A DNA stretch of 64,000 nucleotides from CAJXII01 sp965242915 (GTDB taxonomy: Bacteria > Campylobacterota > Campylobacteria > Campylobacterales > Arcobacteraceae): positions 186,001 through 250,000 of the forward strand of contig CBDETN010000026.1 of NCBI GenBank assembly GCA_965242915.1, read 5' to 3'. Made by a program: the position numbers and the translations under genes. The notes below the pieces were generated by a model. It saw only the letters and a program-made list of their open reading frames with translations. It was not told the DNA's origin and did not search any database. Below, one piece after another: positions 37,092 to 46,822 of this stretch. Each line of letters begins with the position of its first letter. The first letter of the stretch is position 1.

Positions 37092-37832
37092 TTAATTTAT
37101 TTTTGACATAATTTTTCTCATTGATGTACCTTTTAGTTCAACTCTATGTGAAGAATGTACAATCCTATCTAATATTGCATCAGCAACAGTATCATTATTT
37201 AAATAATCATACCACTGTGATACAGGAAGTTGAGAGGTGAGAATTATTGATGATAAGTCAACTCTACTTTCTATAATTTCTAATAAATTTGTAGCATCAT
37301 CAGCTGATAATGGATTTATTCCAAAGTCATCTAAAATAAGAATACTATATTTGCTAAGTTTTCGTAAGAAATTTGTATATGTTCCATCTGCTCTTGCGAT
37401 TGATATATCTTCAAGTATTGTAGGAACTCTAATATAATAAGCTTTAAATCCATCCATGATAGAACGATTAGCTAGTGCTTGTGCGAGATAAGATTTACCA
37501 GTTCCTGTTTTACCTGTAATGATAATATTTTGATAATTTCTTATAAAGTCCATATTTGCTAATCCTAAAATTTGTTCTTTATTTAAACCTCTTGTTTGCT
37601 TATAAACTAAATCTTCTAAAGTTGCTTGCTTATCTTTTATTTTTGATATATTAAAATTAAGTTTAATCCTTCTGTTGTGCTGATGTATCTCTTGGGCTTC
37701 AAGTAGGTTGTAGAGTTTCTCATTAAATGATAATTTATCATAATTTCTATCTTCAATTTGTCGTAAGTATGCTGTTTTAAAGCCTTCTAATTTTAATTCA
37801 CTCATTTTATTTGTTACTGTTTCTTGGTTCAT
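37092..37832 (-). CDS. istB: IS21 transposition helper ATPase
   Basis: IstB is the AAA+ ATPase that helps IstA choose and join target DNA. Its 246 residues carry Walker A (ITGKTGTGKSYLAQAL), Walker B (ILILDDFGINPL) and sensor-like ILTSQLP, with an N-terminal helical domain. It is downstream of istA with 15 bases between them, as usual for IS21. The frame is complete and shows no damage. Confidence 0.93.
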   Translation of the reverse strand: MNQETVTNKMSELKLEGFKTAYLRQIEDRNYDKLSFNEKLYNLLEAQEIHQHNRRIKLNFNISKIKDKQATLEDLVYKQTRGLNKEQILGLANMDFIRNYQNIIITGKTGTGKSYLAQALANRSIMDGFKAYYIRVPTILEDISIARADGTYTNFLRKLSKYSILILDDFGINPLSADDATNLLEIIESRVDLSSIILTSQLPVSQWYDYLNNDTVADAILDRIVHSSHRVELKGTSMRKIMSKIN

Positions 37833-37847
37833 TTTTTTCTATCCTTT

Positions 37848-39371
37848 TTATTTATATTCTGTATTACCACGAATATTACTGTGGTTATTTTGTGCTATAT
37901 TTATAATATTATTAGCAGGCTTTTTATAATAAAGCTTTTTTGATAATATTGATTTTATAGATGCAACTGTAGTGGCATTAATACTCATTGCATATCCTAA
38001 AGCTAAATCAACTTCATATTTTTCATATTGTTTTGCCAATGAAAGAATGGCATTTAGTTTTCTGTATGCATATGATGGAAATTGCTCTTGTTCTAATTTC
38101 ATCTTTGTAAACTCTACAGTTTGAACCCCTATACTTTTTGCCCAGTTTAAATATCTTCCAGGATTAAACTTCGCATCTTGATATTGATGATTTTCAGGTT
38201 GGTGCTCTTTAATAGTTGAATATTCACTATCATAATATCTTGGATGTGTGGCAATTAGCTTTGATTTATGATAAATCTCAACTGTAGATGTTGAGTATCT
38301 TACCTCTACTTTTTCTCCTAAATATTTAAATGGTACTGAGTATCTAGCACTTTGAAGCTCTATATGATAATCTATATTTACAGTTGCTATTTTAAACTCT
38401 TTATAAATATATTGATTAGCTGCTAGTGGTTGCAAGTATGGTTCATCTAACTCTTTAAATAAAGTATCTCTACTTTTCTTTAATCGTTTCATAACCTTAG
38501 AGTTATAAATATCAAGCAATGGAGATATAGCATCATTAAGTTCTTCAACATCAAAGAATTTTCTATGCCGAAGAACGGCTAATATCCATCTTTGAATTGC
38601 TTGAACTCCTTGTTCTGCTTTTGCTTTATCTTTTGGTTTATATGGTCTTGCTGGTTCAATTACACACCCATAATGATTTGCCATTGCTTTATAACTTTCA
38701 TTTAAAACAATCCCATCTTTATTATTTGAAATAACTGCACTTTTTAGGTTATCTGGTACTAATATTTTAGGTACTCCTCCAAAGAAGTTAAAAGCTTTTG
38801 TGTGCGACTTTATAAAGTATTCTTGCTTTTGACTAGGTGTTGCATCTACATATGTATAACCTGATGCTCCTAATACTGCTACAAATATTTGAGCTTTTGA
38901 AATAACTCCTGTTTTACTATTATAAATAGGAACAGTAACACCACTATAATCTACAAATAATTTTTCACCATTTAAGTGTATTTGTCTCATTGATGGGTTT
39001 AATTTCTTTTTATATTTATGATAATAAGTTTTAAATTGAGTGTATCCATAACCATCAGGATTCTGCTCTTTATACTCTTGCCATAACAATAGATATGTAA
39101 CACCTTTTTTACGAATTTCTTTATCAATATATTCAACATCAGGTTTAGGTCTTAAAGATTGCCTGTGTAATATAGTTTGTTCAGGGAAAAGCATTTTATA
39201 CATAATATCTTCATCATGCAATAAAAAATCTTCCAGTTTATCTGGTAATATCTCAAATCTTCTACAATATTCAGCTGCAGCAGATCTAGATACACCAAGA
39301 CTCTTTGCTATTCTCCTATATGAGAAATCCATTTGATACTTTAATTTTAGTATCTCTTTAATCTGTTTCAT
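37848..39371 (-). CDS. istA: IS21 transposase
   Basis: IstA is the DDE transposase of the element. The N-terminal helix-turn-helix reads YRRIAKSLGVSRSAAAEYC. The catalytic core shows Asp in KLFVDYSGVTVPIY, Asp in ILVPDNLKSAVI and Glu in YKPKDKAKAEQGVQAI. A C-terminal region of about 200 residues completes it. I start at the ATG that has AGGAGA six bases upstream (protein MKQIKEILKL); an ATG five codons earlier lies on top of that ribosome binding site. The 507-residue length is normal for the family. Confidence 0.92.
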   Translation of the reverse strand: MKQIKEILKLKYQMDFSYRRIAKSLGVSRSAAAEYCRRFEILPDKLEDFLLHDEDIMYKMLFPEQTILHRQSLRPKPDVEYIDKEIRKKGVTYLLLWQEYKEQNPDGYGYTQFKTYYHKYKKKLNPSMRQIHLNGEKLFVDYSGVTVPIYNSKTGVISKAQIFVAVLGASGYTYVDATPSQKQEYFIKSHTKAFNFFGGVPKILVPDNLKSAVISNNKDGIVLNESYKAMANHYGCVIEPARPYKPKDKAKAEQGVQAIQRWILAVLRHRKFFDVEELNDAISPLLDIYNSKVMKRLKKSRDTLFKELDEPYLQPLAANQYIYKEFKIATVNIDYHIELQSARYSVPFKYLGEKVEVRYSTSTVEIYHKSKLIATHPRYYDSEYSTIKEHQPENHQYQDAKFNPGRYLNWAKSIGVQTVEFTKMKLEQEQFPSYAYRKLNAILSLAKQYEKYEVDLALGYAMSINATTVASIKSILSKKLYYKKPANNIINIAQNNHSNIRGNTEYK

Positions 39372-39650
39372 TAAAACTCTCCTCATTGATACACTCCTAA
39401 TATTTTTAGAAGTGTAGTTTAATATGGAGAATATCTCAAACTTAAATTAGTTTTAATCCAGCAAATAAACTTAATTTAAACTTTCCTATCACTTTTTTAT
39501 TAAAAGTGTCCAGATAAAAAGTGATACGGTGTCTTTTTGTTAACCGCTAGGGTGTCTTTTTAGAAAGTGATATGGTGTCTTTTTGGGAGTGATTTTTGCA
39601 CTTCTAATACACAAAAGGATATAATCTAGACTCTATAATTAAAGGGTAAA

Positions 39651-39967
39651 ATGGTGCTTATTGATAACGAAAATAAAAATAAAAAAGTTCATGAATGGAT
39701 AAATGATAATACAAGTGATGGTACATTTGATATTGTTACTGGATATTTTACTGTTGGAGCTTTAGGTTATCTATCAAAAATTACAAATGACAAAATAAGT
39801 AAATACAGATTTATTTTAGGTGATATTGTAAGTAGTGAACAATTACAAAGTCATACCATAGACTTATTAAATGAAAATATAAGTATTGAAAGTTCTTTAA
39901 AATTAAAAGGACTTGCAATAGAAGCTGTTGAATTTTTAAATTAATCAAAAGTAGAAACTAAAACATA
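39651..39967 (+). pseudogene. N-terminal fragment of a PLD-domain helicase-type protein
   Basis: The first 97 codons (VHEWINDNTSDGTFDIVTGYFTVGALGYLSK, then KYRFILGDIVSS) resemble the start of large helicases with a phospholipase D-like domain, a type often found in defence islands. A TAA follows AVEFLN, but the frame goes on as SKVETKT, as expected of the family, before IS3 copy 1 cuts it. So there is a nonsense change and then an insertion. Nothing of the helicase remains beyond the IS. AAAGGG precedes the ATG. Confidence 0.6.
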
Positions 39968-41296
39968 TAATACCACAAGAAAATAAGAACGAAAAAATAA
40001 GATTCTTATTCCTAAAAAGTTAAAATAATAAAATATTTAATAGGGGTAAAAAATGAGTACAAAAAGAAGAATATTTACAGCAAAATTTAAAACAAAAATT
40101 GTTTTAGAAGTTTTAAAAGGTGAAAAGACTTTAAATGAGATAGCAAGTAAAAATAATATAACACCTAAAAATATCCAAAATTGGAAGAAGATATTTTTGG
40201 ATAATGCAGAGTTGGCAATGGAGCCTGCAAAGGCTATCAAAGAATATAAAGACGAAAACTTAAAATTACAATCTAAAATAGATGATTATGCAAAGATAGT
40301 AGGTAAAATGACAGTTGAAAAGGAATGGCTTGAGGAAAAGCTACAAAGCTTGGACTTATCTAATAAAAAAGAGTTGATAGAGTCTAAGCTAACATATATT
40401 TCAGTATCAACTCAATGTAAACTTATAAAATTAAATCCAAGCAGCTTATATTATAAGCCTATAGAAAATAAGCATAAAATATCACTCAAAGATAAGATAA
40501 ATGATATTTATGAGCAAATACCAATATATGGAGCTTTAAAAGTTCATCAGCAACTTTTAGAAGATGGATACAATATAAGTTTGAATACTGTTTATAAATA
40601 TAGACAATAGATGGGTTTAAAGCCAATATTAGCAGTTAAACCAATAAATCTATCAATACCAGATAAGCAACATAAAAAATACTCTTACAAGCTTAGAGGA
40701 GTTGACATAGTAAAAGCAAATCAAGTATGGAGTACGGATATAACATATATCAAGATTAATGGCGGCATGGTTTATTTAGCAGCTATAATTGATTGGTATT
40801 CTAAAGCTGTACTATCTTGGAAAATATCCAACACTATGGATTCAGCTTTAACAATGGATGTTCTAAATGAAGCATTATCGCTATATGGTAAACCTGAAAT
40901 ATTTAATACAGATCAAGGCAGTCAATACACAAGTCATATCCATACACAGACTTTAAAAGATAATGGCATCATTATCTCAATGGATGGTAAAGGTAGAGCT
41001 ACTGATAATATTTGTATAGAGAGATTCTGGCGAAGTGCAAAAGTTGAAAGAATTTATCTAAATGAATATAACACAATTAAAGAGTTAAAAACTGATGTGA
41101 AAGATTATATTGATTTTTATAATCATAAAAGATTTCATCAAACTTTAAATTATAAAAAACCAATGAGTTTTTATTATGATAGTTTAAAAATTAATAATAA
41201 GGATTATGATAAATTAGTTGAAATTGTGGCATAAGGTAACAGGTGAAAAAGAGAATAATGATTTAGAAAAAGTTGTCTTGTCTTCTTGGGGTATTA
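39968..41296 (+). mobile_element. IS3-family insertion sequence, copy 1
   Basis: The ends are TAATACCACAAGAA (left) and TTCTTGGGGTATTA (right), inverted with one mismatch; in copy 2 at 47.6 kb both ends read TAATACCCCAAGAA. Body sequence is nearly identical between the copies. The insertion sits in the helicase-like remnant. I see no clear target duplication. The transposase is stopped by a single base change. Confidence 0.88.
40053..41234 (+). pseudogene. IS3-family transposase with one premature stop
   Basis: OrfA- and OrfB-like parts lie in one frame. The N-terminal part has a helix-turn-helix (LNEIASKNNITPKNIQNWK) and a leucine-rich coiled coil. The integrase core has Asp in WSTDITYI, Asp in FNTDQGSQYTS and Glu in NICIERFWRS. 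A TAG after KYRQ (40608-40610) replaces the GAG found in copy 2, splitting it into 185 and 207 codons. The downstream piece starts by chance with ATG. Confidence 0.88.
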
Positions 41297-41440
41297 TATT
41301 ATATTGGTATGTCTCATAATAATAATTGTAATATTTATATATTTAAAAATTGGTATATTAAGTCTCATTTGGCTTTTATAAGATTTATATTTCAATTACA
41401 CTACAATACCCATAATAAAATCAATTAAGGATGATATAAA

Positions 41441-42706
41441 TTGGATTATTTAGAAATTATAGGTAAAAAGAATTTATCCGGAAGTGTTCAAATCAGTGGT
41501 GCTAAGAATGCAGCCTTACCTTTGCTAGCTTCAACTATTTTAGCTTCAAATGAAGTTCAAATTACAAACTTGCCAAATGTAGTGGATATAAGAACTTTAC
41601 TTAATCTGCTTGGTATGTTGGGAGCTGCATTTAATTATGATAATACAAATATAAGTATTGATACAATTAATCTTAACAAAACAAAAGCTACTTATGACAT
41701 AGTAAAAACTATGAGAGCATCTATTTTAGTGCTTGGTCCATTGTTAGCTCGTTTTGGACATTGTGAAGTATCATTACCCGGTGGTTGTGCTATTGGTCAG
41801 AGACCTGTTGACCTACACTTAAAAGCTTTAGAGCAAATGGGTGCAAAGATTGAGATAAAAGCCGGATATATCTTGGCTACTGTTGATGGTGCTTTAAAGG
41901 GTGCAACTATTGTGTTTGATAAAGTAACAGTAACAGGGACTGAAAATATAGTAATGGCAGCAGCATTGGCGCTTGGTACCACAACGATTGTAAATGCGGC
42001 AAAAGAGCCTGAGGTGGTTCAGCTTTGTGAAGTTTTAGCAGATGCCGGGGTTAAAATTGAAGGGATTGGAACCAATAGACTTATTATAGAGGGTACGAAC
42101 AGACAAACAGTACCATTCAAACCGTTTGAGATAATACCCGATAGAATTGAGGCAGGAACTTACCTATGTGCCGGAGCTATTACAAATTCAACAGTAAAAA
42201 TTGAAAATGTAGTCCCTATGCATCTTGATGCTGTTTTGGCCAAATTTGAAGAGATGGGATATAAGATATTAAAAGATGAAACAAGTGTTACAATCCTCCC
42301 TGCAAATAAAATTAAGCCGGTAAATATAATAACTACAGAATATCCAGGATTTCCTACAGATATGCAAGCACAGTTTATGGCAGTAGCTACAATGGCAGAT
42401 GGGGTAAGTGTAATAGATGAGAAACTATTTGAAAATAGATTTATGCATGTGAGTGAACTAAGTCGTATGGGGGCAAATATACATTTAAATGGAACAGTAG
42501 CAACTATCACAGGAACACCAAGACAATTAATAGGTACAGATGTAATGGCTACAGATTTAAGAGCCAGCAGTGCATTGGTACTTGCAGCGCTTGTGGCAGA
42601 TGGTACAACAAAAGTACATAGAATTTATCATTTGGATCGTGGATATGATAGGTTAGAAGAAAAGCTTGTAAATATTGGTGCTGATATTATTAGAGCAAAA
42701 GAATAA
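41441..42706 (+). CDS. murA: UDP-N-acetylglucosamine enolpyruvyl transferase
   Basis: MurA catalyses the first committed step of peptidoglycan synthesis. The active-site Cys that fosfomycin attacks is present in LPGGCAIGQRPVDLH. SGAKNAALPLLA and PDRIEAGTYLCAGAI are family motifs, and the C-terminus has DLRASSALVLAALVADG and HLDRGYDRLEEKL. The 421-residue length is normal. TTG is the start, with AAGGAT upstream. The IS3 element ends about 145 bases upstream, so the native promoter may sit in that short AT-rich gap. Confidence 0.97.
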   Translation: MDYLEIIGKKNLSGSVQISGAKNAALPLLASTILASNEVQITNLPNVVDIRTLLNLLGMLGAAFNYDNTNISIDTINLNKTKATYDIVKTMRASILVLGPLLARFGHCEVSLPGGCAIGQRPVDLHLKALEQMGAKIEIKAGYILATVDGALKGATIVFDKVTVTGTENIVMAAALALGTTTIVNAAKEPEVVQLCEVLADAGVKIEGIGTNRLIIEGTNRQTVPFKPFEIIPDRIEAGTYLCAGAITNSTVKIENVVPMHLDAVLAKFEEMGYKILKDETSVTILPANKIKPVNIITTEYPGFPTDMQAQFMAVATMADGVSVIDEKLFENRFMHVSELSRMGANIHLNGTVATITGTPRQLIGTDVMATDLRASSALVLAALVADGTTKVHRIYHLDRGYDRLEEKLVNIGADIIRAKE

Positions 42707-42721
42707 GAAAGGATTTACTTT

Positions 42722-43240
42722 ATGAAAAAAATACTTATAAGCCTCCTGTCATTTGTTTCCTTAGCCTATTGTGCCGGCGGGTGTATTTTAACACAATCTA
42801 AAAACTTGGATGTTAGATATAGTGCATATAATGAAGTGTTAAAAATGGATGTGGCTGAAAAGTTTATAAATGTTAAATATATACCGGTATCAATAGAAGG
42901 TACAAGGTTTAGTGAATTATTTGTAGGCTCTAAATTTATCATTGATACAACCTCTTCTAAACTTACAATACCAAATATGGAAGCTAAAATAGTTGATATA
43001 AAAGCAGATAAACGAATCAAAGGTAAGCCTAGAACCGGTACTGTAAAACTTTTAGTAACAATGAATAAAAAAACATTAACTGTACCAATGAGATATAATT
43101 ATGATAATGGACATTTTGAAGCTATTGGGATGCTAAAGTTAGAAGACTTTAATATTAATGATAAAACTTGGAGTAAAGTAACTATTGCCTTTAGTACTAC
43201 TATTAAAGCTTTACTTTGTGATGTTAAAGTAGAGAAATAA
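42722..43240 (+). CDS. secreted YceI-like protein
   Basis: A signal peptide (MKKILISLLSFVSLAYCAGG) is followed by about 150 residues with the YceI-like pattern: GSKFIIDTTSSKLTIPNMEAKI near the middle and the ending GMLKLEDFNINDKTWSKVTIAFSTTIKALLCDVKVEK. YceI proteins are periplasmic lipocalin-like carriers that bind isoprenoid-type lipids. This one is short and shows cysteines near the start (CAGGC) that might be a lipobox variant. The gene follows murA by 15 bases and precedes the CiaB-family gene by 2 bases. Confidence 0.6.
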   Translation: MKKILISLLSFVSLAYCAGGCILTQSKNLDVRYSAYNEVLKMDVAEKFINVKYIPVSIEGTRFSELFVGSKFIIDTTSSKLTIPNMEAKIVDIKADKRIKGKPRTGTVKLLVTMNKKTLTVPMRYNYDNGHFEAIGMLKLEDFNINDKTWSKVTIAFSTTIKALLCDVKVEK

Positions 43241-43242
43241 AA

Positions 43243-45126
43243 ATGGATAAAGAAGAATTTTTAGAAGATATTCAAAAACTTTATAATTATATAACTGAAC
43301 AAAAAACAGGTATTAATAAGCTGTATGAGTATTTAGAGCAGGGAAAGTTTGAAAAGTTAGGACTTATAGATGAGTTTGCCAAAAAGCTTAATTTGACTAT
43401 GTCTGATGATTTACGAGTTGCTTTAATAACTAGACTTGTAGGTCTAAGAGATGATAGTTTAGTGCAAGTATTAAAGAAGATTGATAAAAATGATGATGAA
43501 ATAATAGAACTTCAAGAGTCAGCATACCAAGTTGTCGCTGCTTATTGGCTGGAAATTCATCAAAATACTTTGAATTTTATAGATGAACATAATTTACTTA
43601 CACCTTTTTATAAAGCTATTTTTACAGGTGTTTATAAAGTTGGTGTTGAGATGACTGCTTGGCAAACTTCTTGGACGGCATTAATTATTAATGGTGTTAA
43701 TAAAGAATTATCAGCTGCATTTGATGGAGATAATGCAAAAGTTATGAACTATTTAGAAGAAAATAATCTTTTTGATTTAGGTTATGGTGGAGAAATTGCT
43801 GATAGAAGTTATTCAATGCTTGTACAAAAAGATGGTAAATATGAAAGTCTTGCTTACACAAAAGCCTTTAAAAAAGAGGTAAATAATGTTAGAGATGAAC
43901 TTGAAGATTTTGTAGATATTTTATTAGAACTGGAAGATGAAGTGTATGGTCAAAAATGGGAATATATATTATACATACAGTCTATTGTTAAAGCTTTAGG
44001 GGAGTATAAAACCGATACACTTGTTTCGCGATGGGCTGATGTAGATAGAGCTTGGATGAAGATAAAAACACCAATTCAAATTGGTCATCCTCTTGAATAT
44101 TATGAAGACCATTTTAGAAAAGCTGTGGCACTTGAATGGGATATCAGACTAACCTCCCCTACTTTACAAAATAACAATAAACGAGTAGAAAAATTAAAAT
44201 CTATGTTTAGTGAAATATATTCTGGTATAAATGATAAAAACGAATATAAAAGTATTTATGACTTCTCTTTAAAATCATTAGATAAAGTTCAATTATATCT
44301 TGGCCGCCCTGCTCTTTTCTTTGGGGCAGAGTTTAATGGATTGTTTTCTGCTCAAGTTGTACCAAATGATGAGATTGTAAGTCGCGAAGAGGGTAAAAAA
44401 ATATTTGCTTTTAGTGATGAGATACTTCAAGGGCAGCGAGCAAAGCCATTTTTAAAGTTAAGTCGTGAAATTTTAGGGCAAGATTTCTTAACTGAAGATA
44501 GAAAGGCTTTATTTACTCAAAGTAAGAAATGGCATCAAGTTTATGATATAACGACTATTGGACATGAGTATGGGCATATTTTATGGTGTGATGAAAATAC
44601 TGAAGCTGTGATGAATAAAGGCGGTAACTTTAAAAATATAGAAGAGTTTAAAGCTACTACTGGTGGGCTTGTATCATTTTTTACTGATTCTTCTGATGAT
44701 GAGAAAGATTGCGAGCGACAAGTACTAATGGATACCGTTAAACGAGCTGTTGGACTTATAGGATGGATGGAGGTTGATGAAGTGCAACCTTATTATTGTG
44801 AGGGTTTAATTCATTTAAGCGGATTATTTGAGACTAGCGTATTGGTTTGGGATAATGAAAATAAAAAATTAGCTATCAATATGAACGACGAAACGATTAA
44901 AGCTTTAAAACAATGGTATGTTAATATTTACAGTTCATTGGCTGTTCATTATTTAAAAAAGAATGAAGCTACTATCTGGCTTAATATTTATGCAATTAAA
45001 GAAGATAAGTATTTTATGCCTGTTGATGATAATATTAAAGCATTTGTAGAGTATTATTTTACTCAATATAAAGCTATCGGGCAAGAGTTAGATAGTGAAG
45101 ATAAAAAATCAAATTATATAAATTAA
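43243..45126 (+). CDS. ciaB: CiaB-family protein with HExxH motif
   Basis: The 627-residue sequence matches the CiaB family of Campylobacterota in length and general make-up (VYKVGVEMTAWQTSWTALIINGV, YLGRPALFFGAEFNGLFSAQVVPNDE). In Campylobacter CiaB was described as an invasion-associated secreted protein, but the family is also present in environmental relatives. A zinc peptidase signature HEYGH lies at residues 441-445, with a possible third ligand in NIEEFKATTGG about 25 residues on. So a metallopeptidase role is plausible. No signal peptide is seen. phnA follows by 11 bases. Confidence 0.7.
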   Translation: MDKEEFLEDIQKLYNYITEQKTGINKLYEYLEQGKFEKLGLIDEFAKKLNLTMSDDLRVALITRLVGLRDDSLVQVLKKIDKNDDEIIELQESAYQVVAAYWLEIHQNTLNFIDEHNLLTPFYKAIFTGVYKVGVEMTAWQTSWTALIINGVNKELSAAFDGDNAKVMNYLEENNLFDLGYGGEIADRSYSMLVQKDGKYESLAYTKAFKKEVNNVRDELEDFVDILLELEDEVYGQKWEYILYIQSIVKALGEYKTDTLVSRWADVDRAWMKIKTPIQIGHPLEYYEDHFRKAVALEWDIRLTSPTLQNNNKRVEKLKSMFSEIYSGINDKNEYKSIYDFSLKSLDKVQLYLGRPALFFGAEFNGLFSAQVVPNDEIVSREEGKKIFAFSDEILQGQRAKPFLKLSREILGQDFLTEDRKALFTQSKKWHQVYDITTIGHEYGHILWCDENTEAVMNKGGNFKNIEEFKATTGGLVSFFTDSSDDEKDCERQVLMDTVKRAVGLIGWMEVDEVQPYYCEGLIHLSGLFETSVLVWDNENKKLAINMNDETIKALKQWYVNIYSSLAVHYLKKNEATIWLNIYAIKEDKYFMPVDDNIKAFVEYYFTQYKAIGQELDSEDKKSNYIN

Positions 45127-45137
45127 GGAACTTAATT

Positions 45138-45689
45138 ATGACAATTGCTCAAACATTATTAGACAGAAGTGGAAATGTATGTGAATTATGTGGTTCAAAT
45201 GAAGATTTAAGTGCATACACAGTTACACCCAAAGATGACGAGATTTTAGTTTGCGGTACTTGTAAAGAGCAAATTGAAGATAACAGTAAAATAGAGGAAT
45301 CACATTGGCATTGTTTAAATGACAGTATGTGGAGTGAAGTAGATGCTGTTAAAGTAGTTGCTTACAGAATGTTAAGTATTATGAAAAATCAAGATATGCT
45401 TGATATGATGTATTTAGAAGAAGATGTTCAAGCTTGGGCAGATGCAGGACTTCCGGAAGAAGTAGATGAAGATGCTTTAGTTTATAGAGATTCAAACGGT
45501 GTAATTTTAGCTCACGGTGATACAGTTGTAATAATTAAAGATTTACCTGTTAAAGGTGCTGGATTTACTGCCAAGCAAGGAACTGCTGTAAGAAACATAT
45601 TTTTAGTGCCAAACGATGAAACTCATATTGAAGGTCGTGTGAATGGTGTTAAAATTCAATTAAAAACATGTTTTCTTAAGAAATCTTAA
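45138..45689 (+). CDS. phnA: PhnA-family zinc-ribbon protein
   Basis: An N-terminal zinc ribbon (VCELCGSNEDLSAY, ILVCGTCKEQI) is followed by the PhnA domain: RDSNGVILAHGDTVVIIKDLPVKGAGFTAKQGTAVRNI and a C-terminal strand ending in LKTCFLKKS. Despite the name, these proteins are not shown to cleave phosphonates; the true role is unsettled, and no other phn gene is near. The 183-residue length is normal. AAGGAACTT precedes the ATG. The flavoprotein gene begins 13 bases later. Confidence 0.9.
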   Translation: MTIAQTLLDRSGNVCELCGSNEDLSAYTVTPKDDEILVCGTCKEQIEDNSKIEESHWHCLNDSMWSEVDAVKVVAYRMLSIMKNQDMLDMMYLEEDVQAWADAGLPEEVDEDALVYRDSNGVILAHGDTVVIIKDLPVKGAGFTAKQGTAVRNIFLVPNDETHIEGRVNGVKIQLKTCFLKKS

Positions 45690-45702
45690 TTAAGATGAAG
45701 TA

Positions 45703-46809
45703 ATGAAACAATTAATTTTTGATGTATGTGTTATAGGGTGTGGACCAGCCGGTTTTTCTGCTGCTATGCGGTCTTATGATTTTGGTAATCATGTTTGTAT
45801 TGTAGAAGGTAATCAAATAGGTGGTGCCGGAATTATAGATGGTGCTTTAACCTCAAAAACAATGTGGGAATTATCAAGTAACTATGCTGTTGCAAAGCGG
45901 ACAGACAGAGGGTATATCGCATCTAGATTAACTGTGAATTATACAAAAGTAAGAGATACGATATTTGAAGCTGCTATGGATAAACGATATCAAATTGAAG
46001 ATGATGATATCAGTGATTATGTAGATAAAAGATTATCAACAATTGGTGTTAATATTCATCATCAAGCCTCTTTGCGAGAAGTAAGAAATGAAAAAACTTA
46101 TTTAGATGTAGTTTTGGATTATAAAGATGGACATACAAAAGTAATTGTTGTTGATAAAATTTTAGTTTCTATTGGAAGAGTTCCAACTGTTAAAAAACTG
46201 GGACTAGAAAATATTGGTATAGATATTAATGAGAAGGGAACATTAAATGTTGATAGTAACTGTAAAGTTAGTGATAACATTTATGCAGTAGGAGATATTT
46301 CAGGTAATGTAGCTTTAGTAAATATAGCGGAGATGGAAGGTAGATTTGCAGCTAAAGCAATAGAATCTAAGATAGGCTTTCCATTAAGATATCGTAATAT
46401 CTCTACAATTATGTTTTTTAATCCGGAGATTGCTACTATTGGATTAAATGAAAAAGAGTGTCAAGAGCAAAAAATAGCATATAAGGTTGTATTTTATAAG
46501 CACTCATTAATCTCAAGAGCAATCGCAATGAGAGAAACAGATGGATTTTTTAAGCTTATAGTGACAAATGAGGAAAATCCAAAAGTATTGGGAATGAGAG
46601 CAGCCGGTCTTCAAGCAGCTGCATCAATTATGTATATTGCAACAGTTATGGATCATAAACATAATCTTAAAGAGATTTTAAAAACAGTACATCCTCATCC
46701 TAGTATGACTGAGGGGATTCAAGAGTGTTTAAGAACTTTAGTAGGTAAACCTATCTTAAAACCGGAAGCTTTTCCTAATCATATTAAGTTTAAGGTATGG
46801 AATCCTTAA
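45703..46809 (+). CDS. dihydrolipoamide-dehydrogenase-like flavoprotein lacking part of the NAD domain
   Basis: The FAD-binding start (VCVIGCGPAGFSAAM), the second FAD site (NIYAVGDISGNVALVNIAEMEGR) and the C-terminal interface domain with HPHPSMTEGIQE are clear. Where relatives have GGTCLNVGCIPSK, this protein reads GGAGIIDGALTSK, so both redox cysteines are gone. Roughly 85-90 residues are missing between IFEAAMDKRYQ and DDDISDYVDKRL, which removes the ATGSxP segment and the NAD-binding GxGxxG. At 368 residues it is about 90 short of the class. A disulfide reductase activity is therefore unlikely. Confidence 0.75.
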   Translation: MKQLIFDVCVIGCGPAGFSAAMRSYDFGNHVCIVEGNQIGGAGIIDGALTSKTMWELSSNYAVAKRTDRGYIASRLTVNYTKVRDTIFEAAMDKRYQIEDDDISDYVDKRLSTIGVNIHHQASLREVRNEKTYLDVVLDYKDGHTKVIVVDKILVSIGRVPTVKKLGLENIGIDINEKGTLNVDSNCKVSDNIYAVGDISGNVALVNIAEMEGRFAAKAIESKIGFPLRYRNISTIMFFNPEIATIGLNEKECQEQKIAYKVVFYKHSLISRAIAMRETDGFFKLIVTNEENPKVLGMRAAGLQAAASIMYIATVMDHKHNLKEILKTVHPHPSMTEGIQECLRTLVGKPILKPEAFPNHIKFKVWNP

Positions 46810-46822
46810 CAGTTATATAATA

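Larger units (their letters stand above)
36993..39600 (-). mobile_element. IS21-family insertion sequence with 7-bp target duplication
   Basis: The element carries istA and istB and is flanked by CTTCTAA on both sides (36986-36992 and 39601-39607), a target duplication of the size expected for IS21. The left end begins TACAAATATCACTC. The right end, read inward, begins TGCAAAAATCACTC. Internal repeats of AGACACC with neighbouring TATCAC occur once near the left end and three times near the right end, as the multiple transposase-binding sites of this family do. Both genes are intact, so it may be active and recent. Confidence 0.88.
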
